Shown here: positions 53,663 through 64,000 of the stretch, piece by piece | How positions within the stretch are numbered: position 1 is the first letter of the stretch | Layout: every line of letters starts with the position of its first letter | NCBI GenBank assembly: GCA_023014335.1 | Contig: JAECYW010000006.1 | Coordinates: 2,542,001-2,606,000, forward strand | From: Galerina marginata | Taxonomy: Eukaryota; Basidiomycota; Agaricomycetes; Agaricales; Galerinaceae | DNA: 64,000 nucleotides | Direction: 5' to 3' | Made by a program: the position numbers and the translations under genes | The notes under the pieces: model-generated | What the model saw: the letters and a program-made list of their open reading frames with translations, nothing else | What the model was told of the DNA's origin: nothing | Database searches by the model: none

Positions 53663-54031
53663 TGAGCAAGGAGGAGGAGTGGAAAGGAAGAAAGAATTGG
53701 GGACTTCGAAGAAAAATTGGGGCTGATTAAATACCCCAAGAACGACGCGTCACGACGAGTCAGGAAAAAGTTTAGCCTGAGAAGACGCGACGCAGGATCG
53801 ACGCGACCCTGCGAATCATGAGCTGCACGGGAGCGGAAAATGGGTTGCGGCGAGCTTAATTTCTTCGATTCCGGGTCCGGGCGCGATTTAAGCTTGGGCG
53901 TGGAAACATTCGAAGCCAGAGAAGGACCGCGTCTCCCGGACTGGCCAGTAAGAAGGCGCGATTTGCAGGACTGCCAAGGCAAGGAGGATGCACGGACCAT
54001 GACCGAACGCCGTTGACTGGGGACAGTCAAC
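53663..54031. other. Spacer between antisense gene a7 and the polypurine tract
   Basis: About 370 bp upstream of a7's ATG and before the 3' LTR. It should contain or adjoin the promoter of the antisense cluster. No TATA motif is evident in it on the minus strand. No ORF supported. Confidence 0.4.
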
Positions 54032-54049
54032 ATCTAAGTTGGGGGGAGA
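54032..54049 (+). promoter_or_regulatory. Polypurine tract of element A
   Basis: ATCTAAGTTGGGGGGAGA directly abuts the 3' LTR start (TGAAGG), the expected place for plus-strand priming. Confidence 0.8.
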
Positions 54050-55753
54050 TGAAGGGACGGCCTTGAAGCTAGCCCTGAAATCTTTGCATTTCGCAAACCC
54101 TATACAATTTTTGAACTTAGAATAAGCATCTATGCAGTGACTATTTAATAGTCCGAGTAGTCAGACACGCTGCATAGACTAGAGGAAACTACCGTACGCG
54201 ACGAGGTGCTGCGAGCAGGACGGACTTATAACTACAGAATCAATTAAATCTGTACATTAAGGCCGCGGACTCCCAGCATTGTGAACGCGAGCCAGCCTGG
54301 ACAAGTAAAGTAAAAGTGCAGGCCTCTAGTACAAATAAGAAAGGACTACTATCCGAGGTTATGGGGCCCACGATAAGCGCCAACAAAGTTAGCGCGCGCC
54401 TCCGCATTAGGCAAAGAAGGAGTTCCTTCTCAGCAACGTGCCACGGCAAATGCCGCGTCCAGACCGAAAGAAGCCCCGGGTGATTCGGACAATATAAATA
54501 GACAAGGACCGGTCTAGAACTTGCTGACATCAGATAGATGATGACAACGCGTCCCTAGAGACGCCGCGTCTCGCCGACGTCCTCTAAGATGGATGACTGT
54601 GCAAGTTCGCGTCAGCATGGACTCTAGTGAGATTAGATACGGACGCGTCCGAGATGACCGAGAACCTCCAAGTTCTCTGGGCATCAGATGGGCTAAAAAT
54701 AGAAGGAATATCAGACGCGGCCGACAAGCCGAGTCAGTAGCAGACCAATCAGAAAAGCTTACGCGTTCTACTTGAGTCAGCATCTACCAAGGCTGATGTC
54801 TGATGAGGTCACACAGATAACGCGGAATATTGAAGTCATGCAGATTGGCGCGCGGACGCGTCTTAAGGATTGGTCAAGTAGTTTACGCGAATGTATCACA
54901 TGTATCAGCTCTAATGTACTATAAAAGCAGTAGAACTACATAGGTAGAGACAAGCAATTTACTACCCACGAGATTATACTCCAGTCGTTTGCGCGGCACA
55001 ATAAGAGTCTCTAAAATTGTAACTTGACTTCGAGGAATTTCAAAACAATTGATTGTTCGCGTTGATAACGGAATTTCACCTTTGTGATCTGAGTGATAAC
55101 TATTCGAGAGATTTGAACAACGATCCTATTTCACCTGTCTTTATTGACTTGAACAAGGCTTCAGTGGCCATCCGATTAGCCGCGGTACGAGTACTTTGGT
55201 AGTGCGCCGCGTGTCTAAGACCTGGACTGTAGCAGGAACAACTTCGAGGGTTGTAGACTGTTCTGGACATTGTAGTATCTATCACGTTCACGTTAGTAAA
55301 GGGTTTTGGTGGCCCAAGTTTCGTTAGTACGCGTCCCGAGAGACGTCGAGTTCAGTGTCCCGAGTGACAAGTCAGTACGCGCCCGAGTGCCCGTTTTCTC
55401 AGTTACACAAGAAGTGTAGTCCCAGTATCGACCCCAAATACCAATAAAAACTTTATACCTGTTCACCTCTGTGGTGGCCGCGTCGCTTAAGTCAATTAAC
55501 GAAGTGTCCGCGGCGGCTGCGTAACCTTTGAATATCTCGTTTGACTCTCGATATTATAAAACCTCTGTCCCTCCCAAAAAGAACTAGTCAATTATATTGA
55601 TTGATTGATTGGGTGTTTTGTCCGCGTCACTTGTAGAGTCTGATTTACAGGAGATTTTGGTTGTTTGGTTGATTGGTTTTATTGAGAGATAAAACTATCT
55701 ACTACGGCCGCGTCTCTTTTGTGTTTCGGAGTCACCCCGCAGCAAGCATCTCA
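54050..55753 (+). repeat. Element A 3' LTR
   Basis: 1704 bp copy of 38281..39984, offset 15769. One difference seen (55105). Confidence 0.95.
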
Positions 55754-56713
55754 ACGCAATGTTTTCCGCAAGTCCTAGACTTTTCTCGACCGCCCCGTTT
55801 GCGCTTTGCATGTTGATGGTAATATTTGGATTCCAAGTTAAGCCCATTTCAACCGCAACTGATTCAGCCATAGAGACAATTTGTGACCCACTGTCTACTA
55901 TAGATTCTTCTTGCGCTATGTTATTGATCCGGGGATACAAGGAACGTAACGCGTAAGTATCGCGCGCCACATATACCTCTTTTGGCACTGCCCCGTCATG
56001 GGTCTGCGCAAACTGTAAGTACGGGTCTGAACCGACGCGTAACTCAGGATCTAGACAACTATCGTTCAAGATACCAGCCAACATATAATTAGACACCGGT
56101 AGTTGATCGACAGTTAGCCCCGTCTCTACTTCCCGCATCTTAGCATCCTCTTCCAATAACTCTTCCATGAGTACTGGCTTCCTAGCTTTCGACACGTTCT
56201 TTTTCAATGCTTCTCTAAGGCCTGGTGCGTTTCCCAATAGATTTTTCAATGGTATAGCCACTGATAGATCCATGATATCATCCAACACCTTTTCAGATTC
56301 TGCATTATCTTCGACGGGAGCTTTTGTCTTATACGATGGACCCGGCTTTGGGCCTTCTCCTTCGTTTGCTGGAGTCCGGGTGTCTTTTAGACGAGTCACC
56401 GTTTTAAGCGGCGGGACATCTATGTAGGGAAGCTCCCTGGACTTTACCACAGCTTTTGGTAATGGCTTTTTGGTAGCCTCGACCTTTTCTGGAGCCTTCT
56501 TATTAGTACGCGGCGGTCCCCGTCGTACTTCTGGTTCTGGCTCAACTTCTGCTTCACTCTCTTCGCCACTATTCTCTTCTTCTTCCTCTTCAACTGTCTC
56601 TGCCTCGACGGCCTTTTTAGCAAATCTAACGCTTTTCTGGTTCTCTGGGAGCCTCGCTTTAGCTGACTTTTCCGCTGTTTTAGAGGAGGAAGTCGCAGCT
56701 CCCTTCCTCGAAC
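55754..56713 (-). pseudogene. Element B protease, 5' part
   Basis: Carries the same conserved linker as A ([46 protein letters not shown]) and the catalytic [11 protein letters not shown]. It is cut at SLGLAENIA by element A and resumes at 38280. The position of A's protease ATG is AGG here. Confidence 0.85.
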
Positions 56714-58486
56714 TTACTGAAAATTTGACTGGTCCGCGGACTGACCTCGTTCTTCTGCCCTGACGAACTCGTTACGGGACAGGACTCGATCCAACGTCTC
56801 GCGTCCATAACTCTGCGCTAAAGTAGCTAGGTGTCGGGCTACTTCTGTATCAGTGTATAATTGGTCATACATCTGAGTAAAGAAGACATCCTGATCATAA
56901 TCCGCGTCCTGGAAATACCCTGACTGCGCTGGCGGTGGTTTGGCTATTATCGGAACGCGTCCTCTATTTTTGAGTTCCACGACCTCCTTCATAGTCTTAT
57001 TACCGTCCCGGGGGACAAAATCTCCGCCAGGTAATCTAATATTATTGGACTCGTTCTTTATTACCCATCCATATCCAATATGTTTATTAGCATGGGGACA
57101 GTCTGAAATCCTATGACCAGTCTCTCTGCAATAGAAACAAATGTTCCCATTTGCGTCCCGTCCCATGTAGGTGTTCCCTCTTGGGTAAGGCATCTGGTTT
57201 GGGGATGGCCCAACATAAGAAGCAGTCGGAGTAGGTGGACGTTTAAGACTATTAACCACGCCGAATAGTTGATCAAGTCTACTATTCACGTCCTGTGACC
57301 ATTTTGACTGTATCTGTGCTGTGTCTTGTAGACGGGCCACTCCTTCTTCTATTTTTGGGAGAGTGTCATCCTGAGCTATCCGTGATACCTCTGGGGTGGA
57401 CACGAAACGTACATCCTCAGTATCATATCTGCCCGTTGGTCTATGAGCTCGCTCTGCCACAATGACGGCGGTATCGACTACATTGTTTAACGTGAAACGA
57501 TCCTCATTTCTAAAGTCCAACGTGACGGGTGCAGGATTCTCAGCATCGTCATCCGCAGCCGCGGCAGTGGCAGTAGTTGTAGCCGTGGTCCTGTCATTAA
57601 GTAAATCAAGTCTATCCTCAATCCTTCTTATAAAATCGGGGTGAAGACATGAATAAAATTTAATGACTAGCTCTCTGTTAGACAGAAGTTTTGGAGGGAC
57701 CTGTAGCCTTGCTGCTTCCGCACAGAACGAATGTTTAAGGCTTAGTAGCTCAGCTAACTCATGAGCCTTAATACGCTTGCTGCCTGACCGCGCCCGTAAT
57801 ATTTTCTCTAATCTTTCTAGGGACCCGGTCTCCAATGCTGAAGCCTCTGGGTAGCTCCTAATAATCTCTTTCTTGTAATCAACCCATTTCTTTGTAAACG
57901 AATCAAACGCTCGCCACTCGGACTCAGTGACCGCCGATGTATATTTGCCGAGAGTCGCGATTTTAGTTTTATCATCTTTAATATTATGGAGCTCGTATAA
58001 GTCTTCCATTCTATTGATGAAGCGTAGTAATTCCGCGGGATGCTCGTCATCAAACTTAGGCGCGTCCTTCGCTCCAGGAAGTGGCATAGGCATGATTGTC
58101 TGACTGGTAATGGGATCTTCGTTATGAACTGGTAAGGTTGCGTTTGACGCTATGTTTTGTGATAAAACAAGTACGGGACTAGAGGTGCGCCTGATTATGT
58201 CTTCAGGCTCGATACTAACTCGTCTTTGTTGATGATCAATGCTAGCTGAGACGCGCTGCTGAAAGTGTTCCTGAGCTGGATTGCTAGGGGCTCTAGTTGT
58301 AGATCTAGCTCTACTGGTACTAGGTAATCTGTCTTGAAAGGGGACTAGTTCACCGCTTGAGTTATTAGTCTGCCTTTTGGCTTTTTGTCCGGCAATAGAA
58401 GTTGAAGCACCGGTGTTAGTGGCCGCGTTCGCTGCCGCTCCCGTTTGCTCTTTGCGTTTACCGGCTGATTTGCCTTTGCCCGCTAT
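56714..58486 (-). CDS. gag: Element B Gag
   Basis: The frame opens after TAA; the first codon shared with A is ATA at 58486..58484 (context AAC-ATA-G), then AGKGK. The first ATG is at 58093 in the same frame. Conserved with A: NPAQE, DHQQRR, IEPEDIIR, the capsid-like region (PAELLRFINRMEDLY) and the knuckle CFYCRETGHRISDC. It ends TAA preceded by A AAT TTT, a canonical -1 slippery heptamer. The ORF is intact although the element is otherwise broken. Confidence 0.85.
   Translation of the reverse strand: MAGKGKSAGKRKEQTGAAANAATNTGASTSIAGQKAKRQTNNSSGELVPFQDRLPSTSRARSTTRAPSNPAQEHFQQRVSASIDHQQRRVSIEPEDIIRRTSSPVLVLSQNIASNATLPVHNEDPITSQTIMPMPLPGAKDAPKFDDEHPAELLRFINRMEDLYELHNIKDDKTKIATLGKYTSAVTESEWRAFDSFTKKWVDYKKEIIRSYPEASALETGSLERLEKILRARSGSKRIKAHELAELLSLKHSFCAEAARLQVPPKLLSNRELVIKFYSCLHPDFIRRIEDRLDLLNDRTTATTTATAAAADDDAENPAPVTLDFRNEDRFTLNNVVDTAVIVAERAHRPTGRYDTEDVRFVSTPEVSRIAQDDTLPKIEEGVARLQDTAQIQSKWSQDVNSRLDQLFGVVNSLKRPPTPTASYVGPSPNQMPYPRGNTYMGRDANGNICFYCRETGHRISDCPHANKHIGYGWVIKNESNNIRLPGGDFVPRDGNKTMKEVVELKNRGRVPIIAKPPPAQSGYFQDADYDQDVFFTQMYDQLYTDTEVARHLATLAQSYGRETLDRVLSRNEFVRAEERGQSADQSNFQ
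56720..56726 (-). promoter_or_regulatory. -1 frameshift heptamer A AAT TTT in element B
   Basis: The gag frame reads AAT TTT CAG TAA on the minus strand, at the same distance from the stop as G GGT TTT in element A. Confidence 0.72.
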
Positions 58487-58617
58487 GTTTTCTTAAGTTA
58501 TCGGGTTACCGACGACTCTAGCAGGTTGTATATCTGGTTGTAGTAGTTGTTTGACTACGACGGGGTATTTTCTTTTAGTAACAAGTAGATTCAATGGATT
58601 TATCTAGTATTAACCCT

Positions 58618-58635
58618 CCCTCGCGGTGGGCTCCA
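58618..58635 (-). promoter_or_regulatory. Primer-binding site of element B
   Basis: TGGAGCCCACCGCGAGGG on the minus strand, 2 nt after the LTR. Confidence 0.82.
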
Positions 58636-58637
58636 GA

Positions 58638-60318
58638 TGAGATGCTTGCTGCGGGGTAGTTTTGAAACACGTAGATGACTGAATAGGTAGACTTTTAATA
58701 AAATCTAATCCCCTATCACACACACACACTATCAGTCAACACAGTAAATCAATCCTAACACTTGACGAGCGTTAAGCACCCAATCAAATAATCAAGTTAA
58801 TTGATCAGTTCTTTTTGGGAGGGACAGGTATTTTTATAATAACAAGACTAATCCGAAGAATCCGTCTGGTACAGGGAAAGTACGCGTTCACGTAGAATGG
58901 ACGCGTCGACCCGGGGTGGACACTTAAAGGGTTGTTGTTGGGGAAATAGAAAATAGATAACAAAATCAAAGACTCTGCCTCTTGGGATCGCGGGGTACGT
59001 CACTGAGACGCGTACGGGACTTAATTACTTTAGACTCTTGAAAAACGGGATAACGCCACTCTGGGACGCGTATGACTCTCTTGGGGTTACCAAAACCCTA
59101 CTCGACGGGAAGAAACTCTGCAATGTCCGGTGTAGTCTACAACTATCTGAGTTGCCTCTACCACAGTCCAGGTCTTAGACACGCGACGCACTACCAAAGT
59201 ACGGGTTACCGCGGCTAATCGGATGGCCACTGAAGCCTCTTCAAGTCAAATAGATGACAGGTGTAAGAGATCGTTGTTCAAGTCCTTAAGTCTTTCAAAA
59301 TCAAGTACGTTCACTCTGATCACAAAAGGTGAAATTTCGTCTAAGACAAATAAATCTGTTTATTCAAAATTCCGCGAAGTCAAGTTAACACTTAGAAGTC
59401 TCGAAGAGGTTCTGGTGAACGTTCAAGATATAATCTCGTGGGTGGTAAATTGCTTGTCTTTTTCTACGTACGCGTACAGCTTTTATACTACTGAGAATAA
59501 TATTTACATGTGATACAATGAAGGACTCGGCCTTTTACAAACAGCTGAACCGGATGCCAAGTTTCTTGTTTACTAAGCTTTCTGTTTCTTGCATAAGCTA
59601 TCTTTCTGGTTGGCACGGGTACGCGTCAATATTACTCCTTTGGTAAGAACGTTCAGAGGTTCTTGCTGATACAAGACCGTAAAACGCGTCCCGATGTGCC
59701 GGGTCTAGGCTCTATCTGTATGTTGCGGAAGGCGCGCCCATATGTTTTGATGGACGGGCCCGCACGGTAATCTTATCTTATCTCAGCCTTCGGGTGCGCA
59801 CTGTTATTCGCGTCCGTTATTGTTCGCCCGAGATGTCCGTGGGACTCGACTCGGTAATCCTTCCTTTTACAGTAAGGTCGAGGCTCGAGAAGCCATCACG
59901 GTCGAGACTCGGCAGTTCCCGTCCCTCGTGTTCCGGGTTCGCGAGCTTGTTACTTGATTTGTCAGGTGGTGCCGCGTCGGCACCATAGTTGTGGGTCCTA
60001 TTCTTCGGATTCTGTCCCTATTCGTTTAGACGCTAGAGACCTGTGCCTGTCAGTTAGGCGCACAGGTGGGCCCGCGTTCACAGTCCTCGCATTATTACCG
60101 CGCTTCGTATACGGACGCGTACCCGTAATTAGAAGCACATAGTTTAACTTGGACTTCGTCGCGTACAATAGTTTCCTCTAGTCTTGGCTGGTTTATACTG
60201 ATTGCCCGAGACTTAGACAATGAACCGCGCAAGATAAATCATTATTCTAAGTCCAATATTGGTGTGAGGAACAGGTAAAAACCGAAAATTCAGGGCTGGC
60301 CGAAGGGCCGTCCCTTCA
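58638..60318 (-). repeat. Element B 5' LTR
   Basis: About 1681 bp. The ends match the A LTR (GGCCGTCCCTTCA at 60306..60318 and TGAGATGCTTGCTGCGGGG at 58638). TATAAAAG at 59487..59480. ACGCGT at 58882, 58901, 59008, 59066, 59470, 59621, 59684 and 60115. It is diverged from the A LTR throughout. Confidence 0.88.
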
Positions 60319-61930
60319 CCGCAGCGCGTTTAAGGCACTCTCGAGGGCGGCGATCCGATCTCCGGAAGACATGTCAATGAAATGGCCAAAAACGTCGGAA
60401 ATGCGGAATTTCCGGGGTGAGGAGGGATTTCGGAGCGGAAATTGAAAAGTCCGGAAAAGCGGAGTGCTTCGGAAAGACGGAATGCAATTTCGGGCTTCGG
60501 AATCGGTCCTCCGAGGGCACTTTTCCCTACTGTAAGGGCAACTGAAGTCCGGGATGCCGGAAACGGATCGGAGAACTAGCAGGGAACCAAAGTCAATATA
60601 TTAAATGCGGTGATCTAATCTAATCTATCTAAACGCACCTAGCAGGGAACCAAAGAGGGAAAAGTGGGAACCCAATGCTAGGTGAGCGGTATATATAAGA
60701 AAAGGCACTTTAGGGCAAGTGTCGCATGTAAAATAATAAAAGTGGTACGATAAAATAAAGTCCATAAATAAAATGAAATCTTCGGAATCATGTCCGGACA
60801 GGTGGAGCGGAGCGGAACTCCGGAACGTCGGACCCGGAAATCGGAGCTTCGGAAATCGGAAGCGGAATTCCCCTTACAGAATCTAGATAGATACGAAAAG
60901 TTATTAAGATAGTGATACTACACGAAAGGAAAGCTTACCTTTGAGGATTTCCGGGGCACGTAGAGGCAGGGGGTGAAGGGAGAGGCGAGGAAGGTGGTGG
61001 TGTTGATAGATGATGCATGAGTCGCACGCCTGCTTTGGTTGATTTCGTGAGGTTGAACTTCCGGACCGTGCGATTCCGGTACTTGCCTGCGCAATGCTTG
61101 GGTCAACGCCAACAACATTGGAGACGGCTAATAAATAAAATTAGCTGAGGAGTTTGTTTTAATGAGCAGTATAAGTAATACTGCCAACTAGTTACAAGTG
61201 AATAAAATATTTAAACCTGACAGGAAGGGTAAACATGTCCGAGAGGTGATTTCGGTGTCGGTATCTCATATTCGAGAAGCCATACCTCACGGATTGAAGT
61301 ATATATTTTGACAAAAATTACATTTTGGGGAGCACCCAATGTATAAGCCTTAAAGTAGATACTTCGGACGATATTCGAAGAACTTTTTTTTATTACCATC
61401 GATATTCACCGTACAGCTACTTGATTGATCCACACCTTGCGATGTTCTCAAGGTATCAGCCTATATATTCCTCCAAACTCATGTATTCAAATTATAAACA
61501 CATCTGAAACAATGAAATTAGTGAACTACTACCCCCCTTATGCTTGCAGTTGGTCTATTCCGTGAAGGAGTAGCTTAGCATTCAGTGCATTCAGTGCCCA
61601 TGGCCAGTGTTTTGAATGTAGTAGATCGTATTTACCTTAATAAAACTTATAACCTGGGAATGTTTAATTATAAGGACCTAGTAGCACATCCCGCTGATAA
61701 TAAAGCCCTCACATCTGCTGGCAATGGCCTTGGAGGGTTGCAAACCTCGAGAGCGGATCGGAGACTGATCGGTCTGTATTTCCGAACCAATCGGGTCGGT
61801 CGCGGAAACGGCCAGGTAGCACATCAACGATGTTCAGAAGTCGTTGATCTCGTCCTCAACCACCACCACCGCCTCTTCCGATCTCTCCTTTGCCCGTCCC
61901 GACCCCGAATAGTGCAATGAACCAGGTGAG
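60319..61930. other. Flanking DNA, CGGAA-rich, no gene recognised
   Basis: 60340..60560 and 60780..60870 are packed with CGGAA/TTCCG words in both orientations. GTCAATATATTAAATG and GGTATATATAAG are AT-rich islands. AGCAGGGAACCAAAG occurs twice (60577 and 60642). The short ORF at 61585..61920 has no recognisable domain and is not called. Confidence 0.4.
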
Positions 61931-62317
61931 TTACAAGTTCTTACGTAGTAAAAGAACTTGTTTTCTACACTTGATAGCAGAAGGAAATGGTTTCTAACGC
62001 AATGGTTGGAAATTCTCCCACTGCTATAGTGACCCTGCATGGTTTCTGTATCTCAGCCATTACTGGGCCAATTTTGATGATCTTGGTATCAAAAAATTCG
62101 TAAAAATCAGGGCCAGATTTTAGGCTTGTTAGATCCGCCTCATTTTTCTGCTTTTTTTGAGTATAAGATCATCCCAATCGGTTCAGATTTGAGCGGACTA
62201 CATATTATTTACATATTTAATATGTATTTATTTAATAACAGTGTAAGTCTTCAGGCACTGCCTCACCCCAAAGTAAGAACTTGTTTTTGCCATGCGCAGC
62301 AATGGCCTCTGACCAAG
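61931..62317 (+). mobile_element. Element D3: 387-bp non-autonomous Helitron2-like element
   Basis: Same ends as D1 and D2: TTACAAGTTCTTACGTAG on the left and GTAAGAACTTGT, hairpin GCCATGCGCAGCAATGGC and GACCAAG on the right. The interior is close to 36117..36499. It is the only copy in the window outside a retrotransposon. Confidence 0.8.
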
Positions 62318-64000
62318 TTAGTATCCATGCTTATAAATACCATGTTTCTGACAATTCAAGCTGTATTTAGCGACTATCTACATCCTGACAACATCAGTTT
62401 GACGTCGCGCGCCCCTCCCTTCCTCCAGGATGTGGGCCGACTCACGAGGAATTCAGGTAGGAATTGAGGGGCCGGGATTCATTAGGGGAGGCCCTGGTAG
62501 AGGGAGACCCAGCTAGTACGTGCCAAATCGAGTCGTTCGACTTGATTTGTTTTCATTGTCCCAATTCACTCATCCATCCAGCTGCGCAGGGCGAATGCGG
62601 ATAACACTGCATCGTGTTCCTTCTCTCTGGGATAGATGGCGTGTATACAGGACGTCGACGCCAGCCCCTCCCACGCCCCACCGGCTCCTCTGCAACAGCA
62701 ACACGACCACCGATACTCTATCGTTCCAAGAACCACCACGCGACATGAACCATACGACTGTGGGCGTCGTTCATTCCTGACGACGTCCATGTCACTGTCG
62801 CCCCACCGACCACTGCCCATCCGTTCGCTCTAGCCACCTCTCAACGTCTCCTTGTTCTTGTTCCACGTCACTTGTGGGCCTTGATACAAGAGAGACGACT
62901 TCGATGACCTCGGTGGGCAGTCGACGGGGGGCTTCCTTCCAGCACCTCCACCTTTGTTGGTGCTCGTATGGGAGAGCGAGCATGCGAACACTGTCCTCAC
63001 CAGTGTTCGTTTGTCTTTCGGATCTTGCCATGTCGTCGTCGACAGCATCCAAACTGCGACACGCTTGGACGACGACTTCCATGACACGGGCGGGGCAGTC
63101 GGATGAATGGCGCCTGCGGTGAGGGCGAGCTTCGGTAGTACCTTCATTCAACCCTCCCGCCTTCAAGCCGCTCCTACCTGCTCCATTGCGTCTCGCGTCA
63201 AGCTCAGCAGATTCGTGTCACTGCCAGCTCACCACCAGCACCCGTTGCCAGCACAAACGCGCCGTCAACTCTTTATCTCCCGGTGTGTCCCGTATGGCTG
63301 GTGACAATGACGAGTCGGCTACGACAACTCTTCCATGTCACCGTCACCTTCATCTCATCTCACTGCGTGGGCCGAGTCGGTAGGAATCTGCTTGGTAGTG
63401 GCTGGGCTGCATGGGTCCTCTTGATGAATTGAGAATACGAGGACGGCGCGAGACCTTGGGTCGGCATTTAGAGTACTCGTGTCTTGTAGTAATCAATATA
63501 CATAGTATTCTTTCTCTATTTAATTGAGGTTGGAGGTATGAACACCAAAGGAAACCACAAGGCAAGGATTTCGAGGGGGTGATGTCAGCCGAATGTTTGA
63601 GAAGTCATTTCTCAGCTTTCAGTTGGCTTTAAAGGATGAAATTGGTATCAATGGATTCGCATTTTTTAGGAGAATAGAACTATGTGTTTTATTTCAAGGG
63701 GAAAGCAAAAGGAGGGAAACGGGGGAGCAAAAACAAGCCCATCAAATTATCCCGGGGCTAATTTCCACTTTCGGAATATTCATGAACTAAAAATAGAGCG
63801 TCATCCAGATGCTCATTCTCTAATCCACCCATTCCCGACTCGTTTAACGCGCGCTAAAGGGTGAATAGGGTGTAGATAATATATTCCAACCTACTGCACA
63901 AATTTTGGCGCGGCAAATTGATCCATATCCCGTGCAGGAGCCAAAATACCGCCCAAGGATCAAAATGGTGCATTGTTTGTTTCTTGTTTGTACATCCCCG
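62318..64000. other. Flanking DNA without a recognisable gene
   Basis: Moderately GC-rich to 63480, then AT-richer. Several overlapping ORFs of 65-124 codons on both strands (for example minus 63166..62792) show no domain, no convincing intron structure and no similarity to the rest of the window. I call none of them. Confidence 0.4.

Larger units (their letters stand above)
38281..55753 (+). mobile_element. Element A: 17.5-kb Ty3/gypsy retrotransposon with an antisense gene cluster
   Basis: LTRs 38281..39984 and 54050..55753 (1704 bp, TGAAGG...ATCTCA) differ at one base seen by eye (39336 T, 55105 C). Order: 5' LTR, primer-binding site, gag, protease, pol (plus strand), five spliced genes on the minus strand, polypurine tract, 3' LTR. 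It is inserted in B's protease. Flanks read ACGA on the left and ACGC on the right, a 4-bp duplication with one mismatch, or AACG if the ends are shifted by one base. Confidence 0.93.
1..60318 (-). mobile_element. Element B: outer, old Ty3/gypsy retrotransposon, 3' end outside window
   Basis: B reads on the minus strand: 5' LTR 58638..60318, primer-binding site 58618..58635, gag 58486..56714, protease (split by element A), pol (split by Helitron-like elements) ending at 29432. Two spliced accessory genes follow on the opposite (plus) strand. Its 3' LTR would lie before position 1. Gag, protease and pol match element A closely but with many substitutions. B is dead: its protease, pol and an accessory exon are split by insertions, and pol also has an internal stop. 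Removing the insertions restores continuous reading frames, which is how their borders were fixed. Confidence 0.88.

Noticed and set aside
38281..55753. Element A as an infectious errantivirus-like element with an envelope gene
   Set aside because: None of the extra genes has a signal peptide, transmembrane anchor or fusion-protein features, and they lie antisense to gag-pol.
61585..61920. 111-codon plus-strand ORF in the flank
   Set aside because: No domain, no homologue in the window and no promoter evidence.
62792..63166. 124-codon minus-strand ORF and overlapping ORFs on both strands
   Set aside because: Several frames are equally open in this GC-rich stretch and none shows a domain or intron pattern.

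Overview
This window is eukaryotic, fungal in character and most likely from a filamentous basidiomycete. The signs are short introns of about 50-75 nt with GT(A/G)AGT donors, dense Ty3/gypsy retrotransposons, and a Helitron with a fused Rep-helicase. I see no rRNA, tRNA, CRISPR array or ordinary host gene. About 60.3 kb of the 64 kb is one nest of transposable elements.

Layout. (1) The outer element, B, is an old minus-strand Ty3/gypsy retrotransposon. It runs from before position 1 to 60318, and its 5' LTR is 58638..60318. Its gag, protease and pol lie on the minus strand (58486 down to 29432), and two spliced accessory genes lie on the plus strand (1..632 and 903..29326). (2) Element A (38281..55753, plus strand, 17.5 kb) is a close relative inserted into B's protease. 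It has 1704-bp LTRs, gag, protease and pol in three frames, and then five spliced genes on the opposite strand between pol and the 3' LTR. (3) Element C (1271..28372, minus strand) is a different Ty3/gypsy family with 1302-bp LTRs that look identical, inserted into an exon of a B accessory gene. It carries a 2141-residue Gag-protease fusion, a separate pol and two tandem accessory genes. (4) Helitron F (5280..16284, 11 kb) sits in the last codons of C's pol and encodes a very large Rep-helicase with a deubiquitinase-like tail. (5) Small Helitron2/Helentron-like elements sit at 29951..30347, 31311..34364 (with another, 31430..31833, inside it), 35238..36499 and 61931..62317. (6) The flank 60319..64000 has no gene I can recognise.

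How the parts work together. In A, gag, protease and pol would be made from one sense RNA. Canonical -1 slippery heptamers precede the gag stop in both A (G GGU UUU) and B (A AAU UUU), and a conserved GGCUUUUUAG joins protease to pol. The sense RNA has no AUG for about 1.35 kb after the TATA box, yet a conserved Gag frame opens about 390 nt before the first AUG, at an AUA in good context. The opposite-strand cluster (a Zn-cluster-like protein, three tandem paralogues and a coiled-coil protein) would be transcribed from the 3' LTR side. Its introns survive retrotransposition because they are antisense to the genomic RNA. I take this conserved antisense gene cluster, together with the AUG-free leader, to be the most novel content of the window.

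Limits: all exon joins, domain calls and conservation statements come from reading the sequence by eye. No alignment or database search was run.
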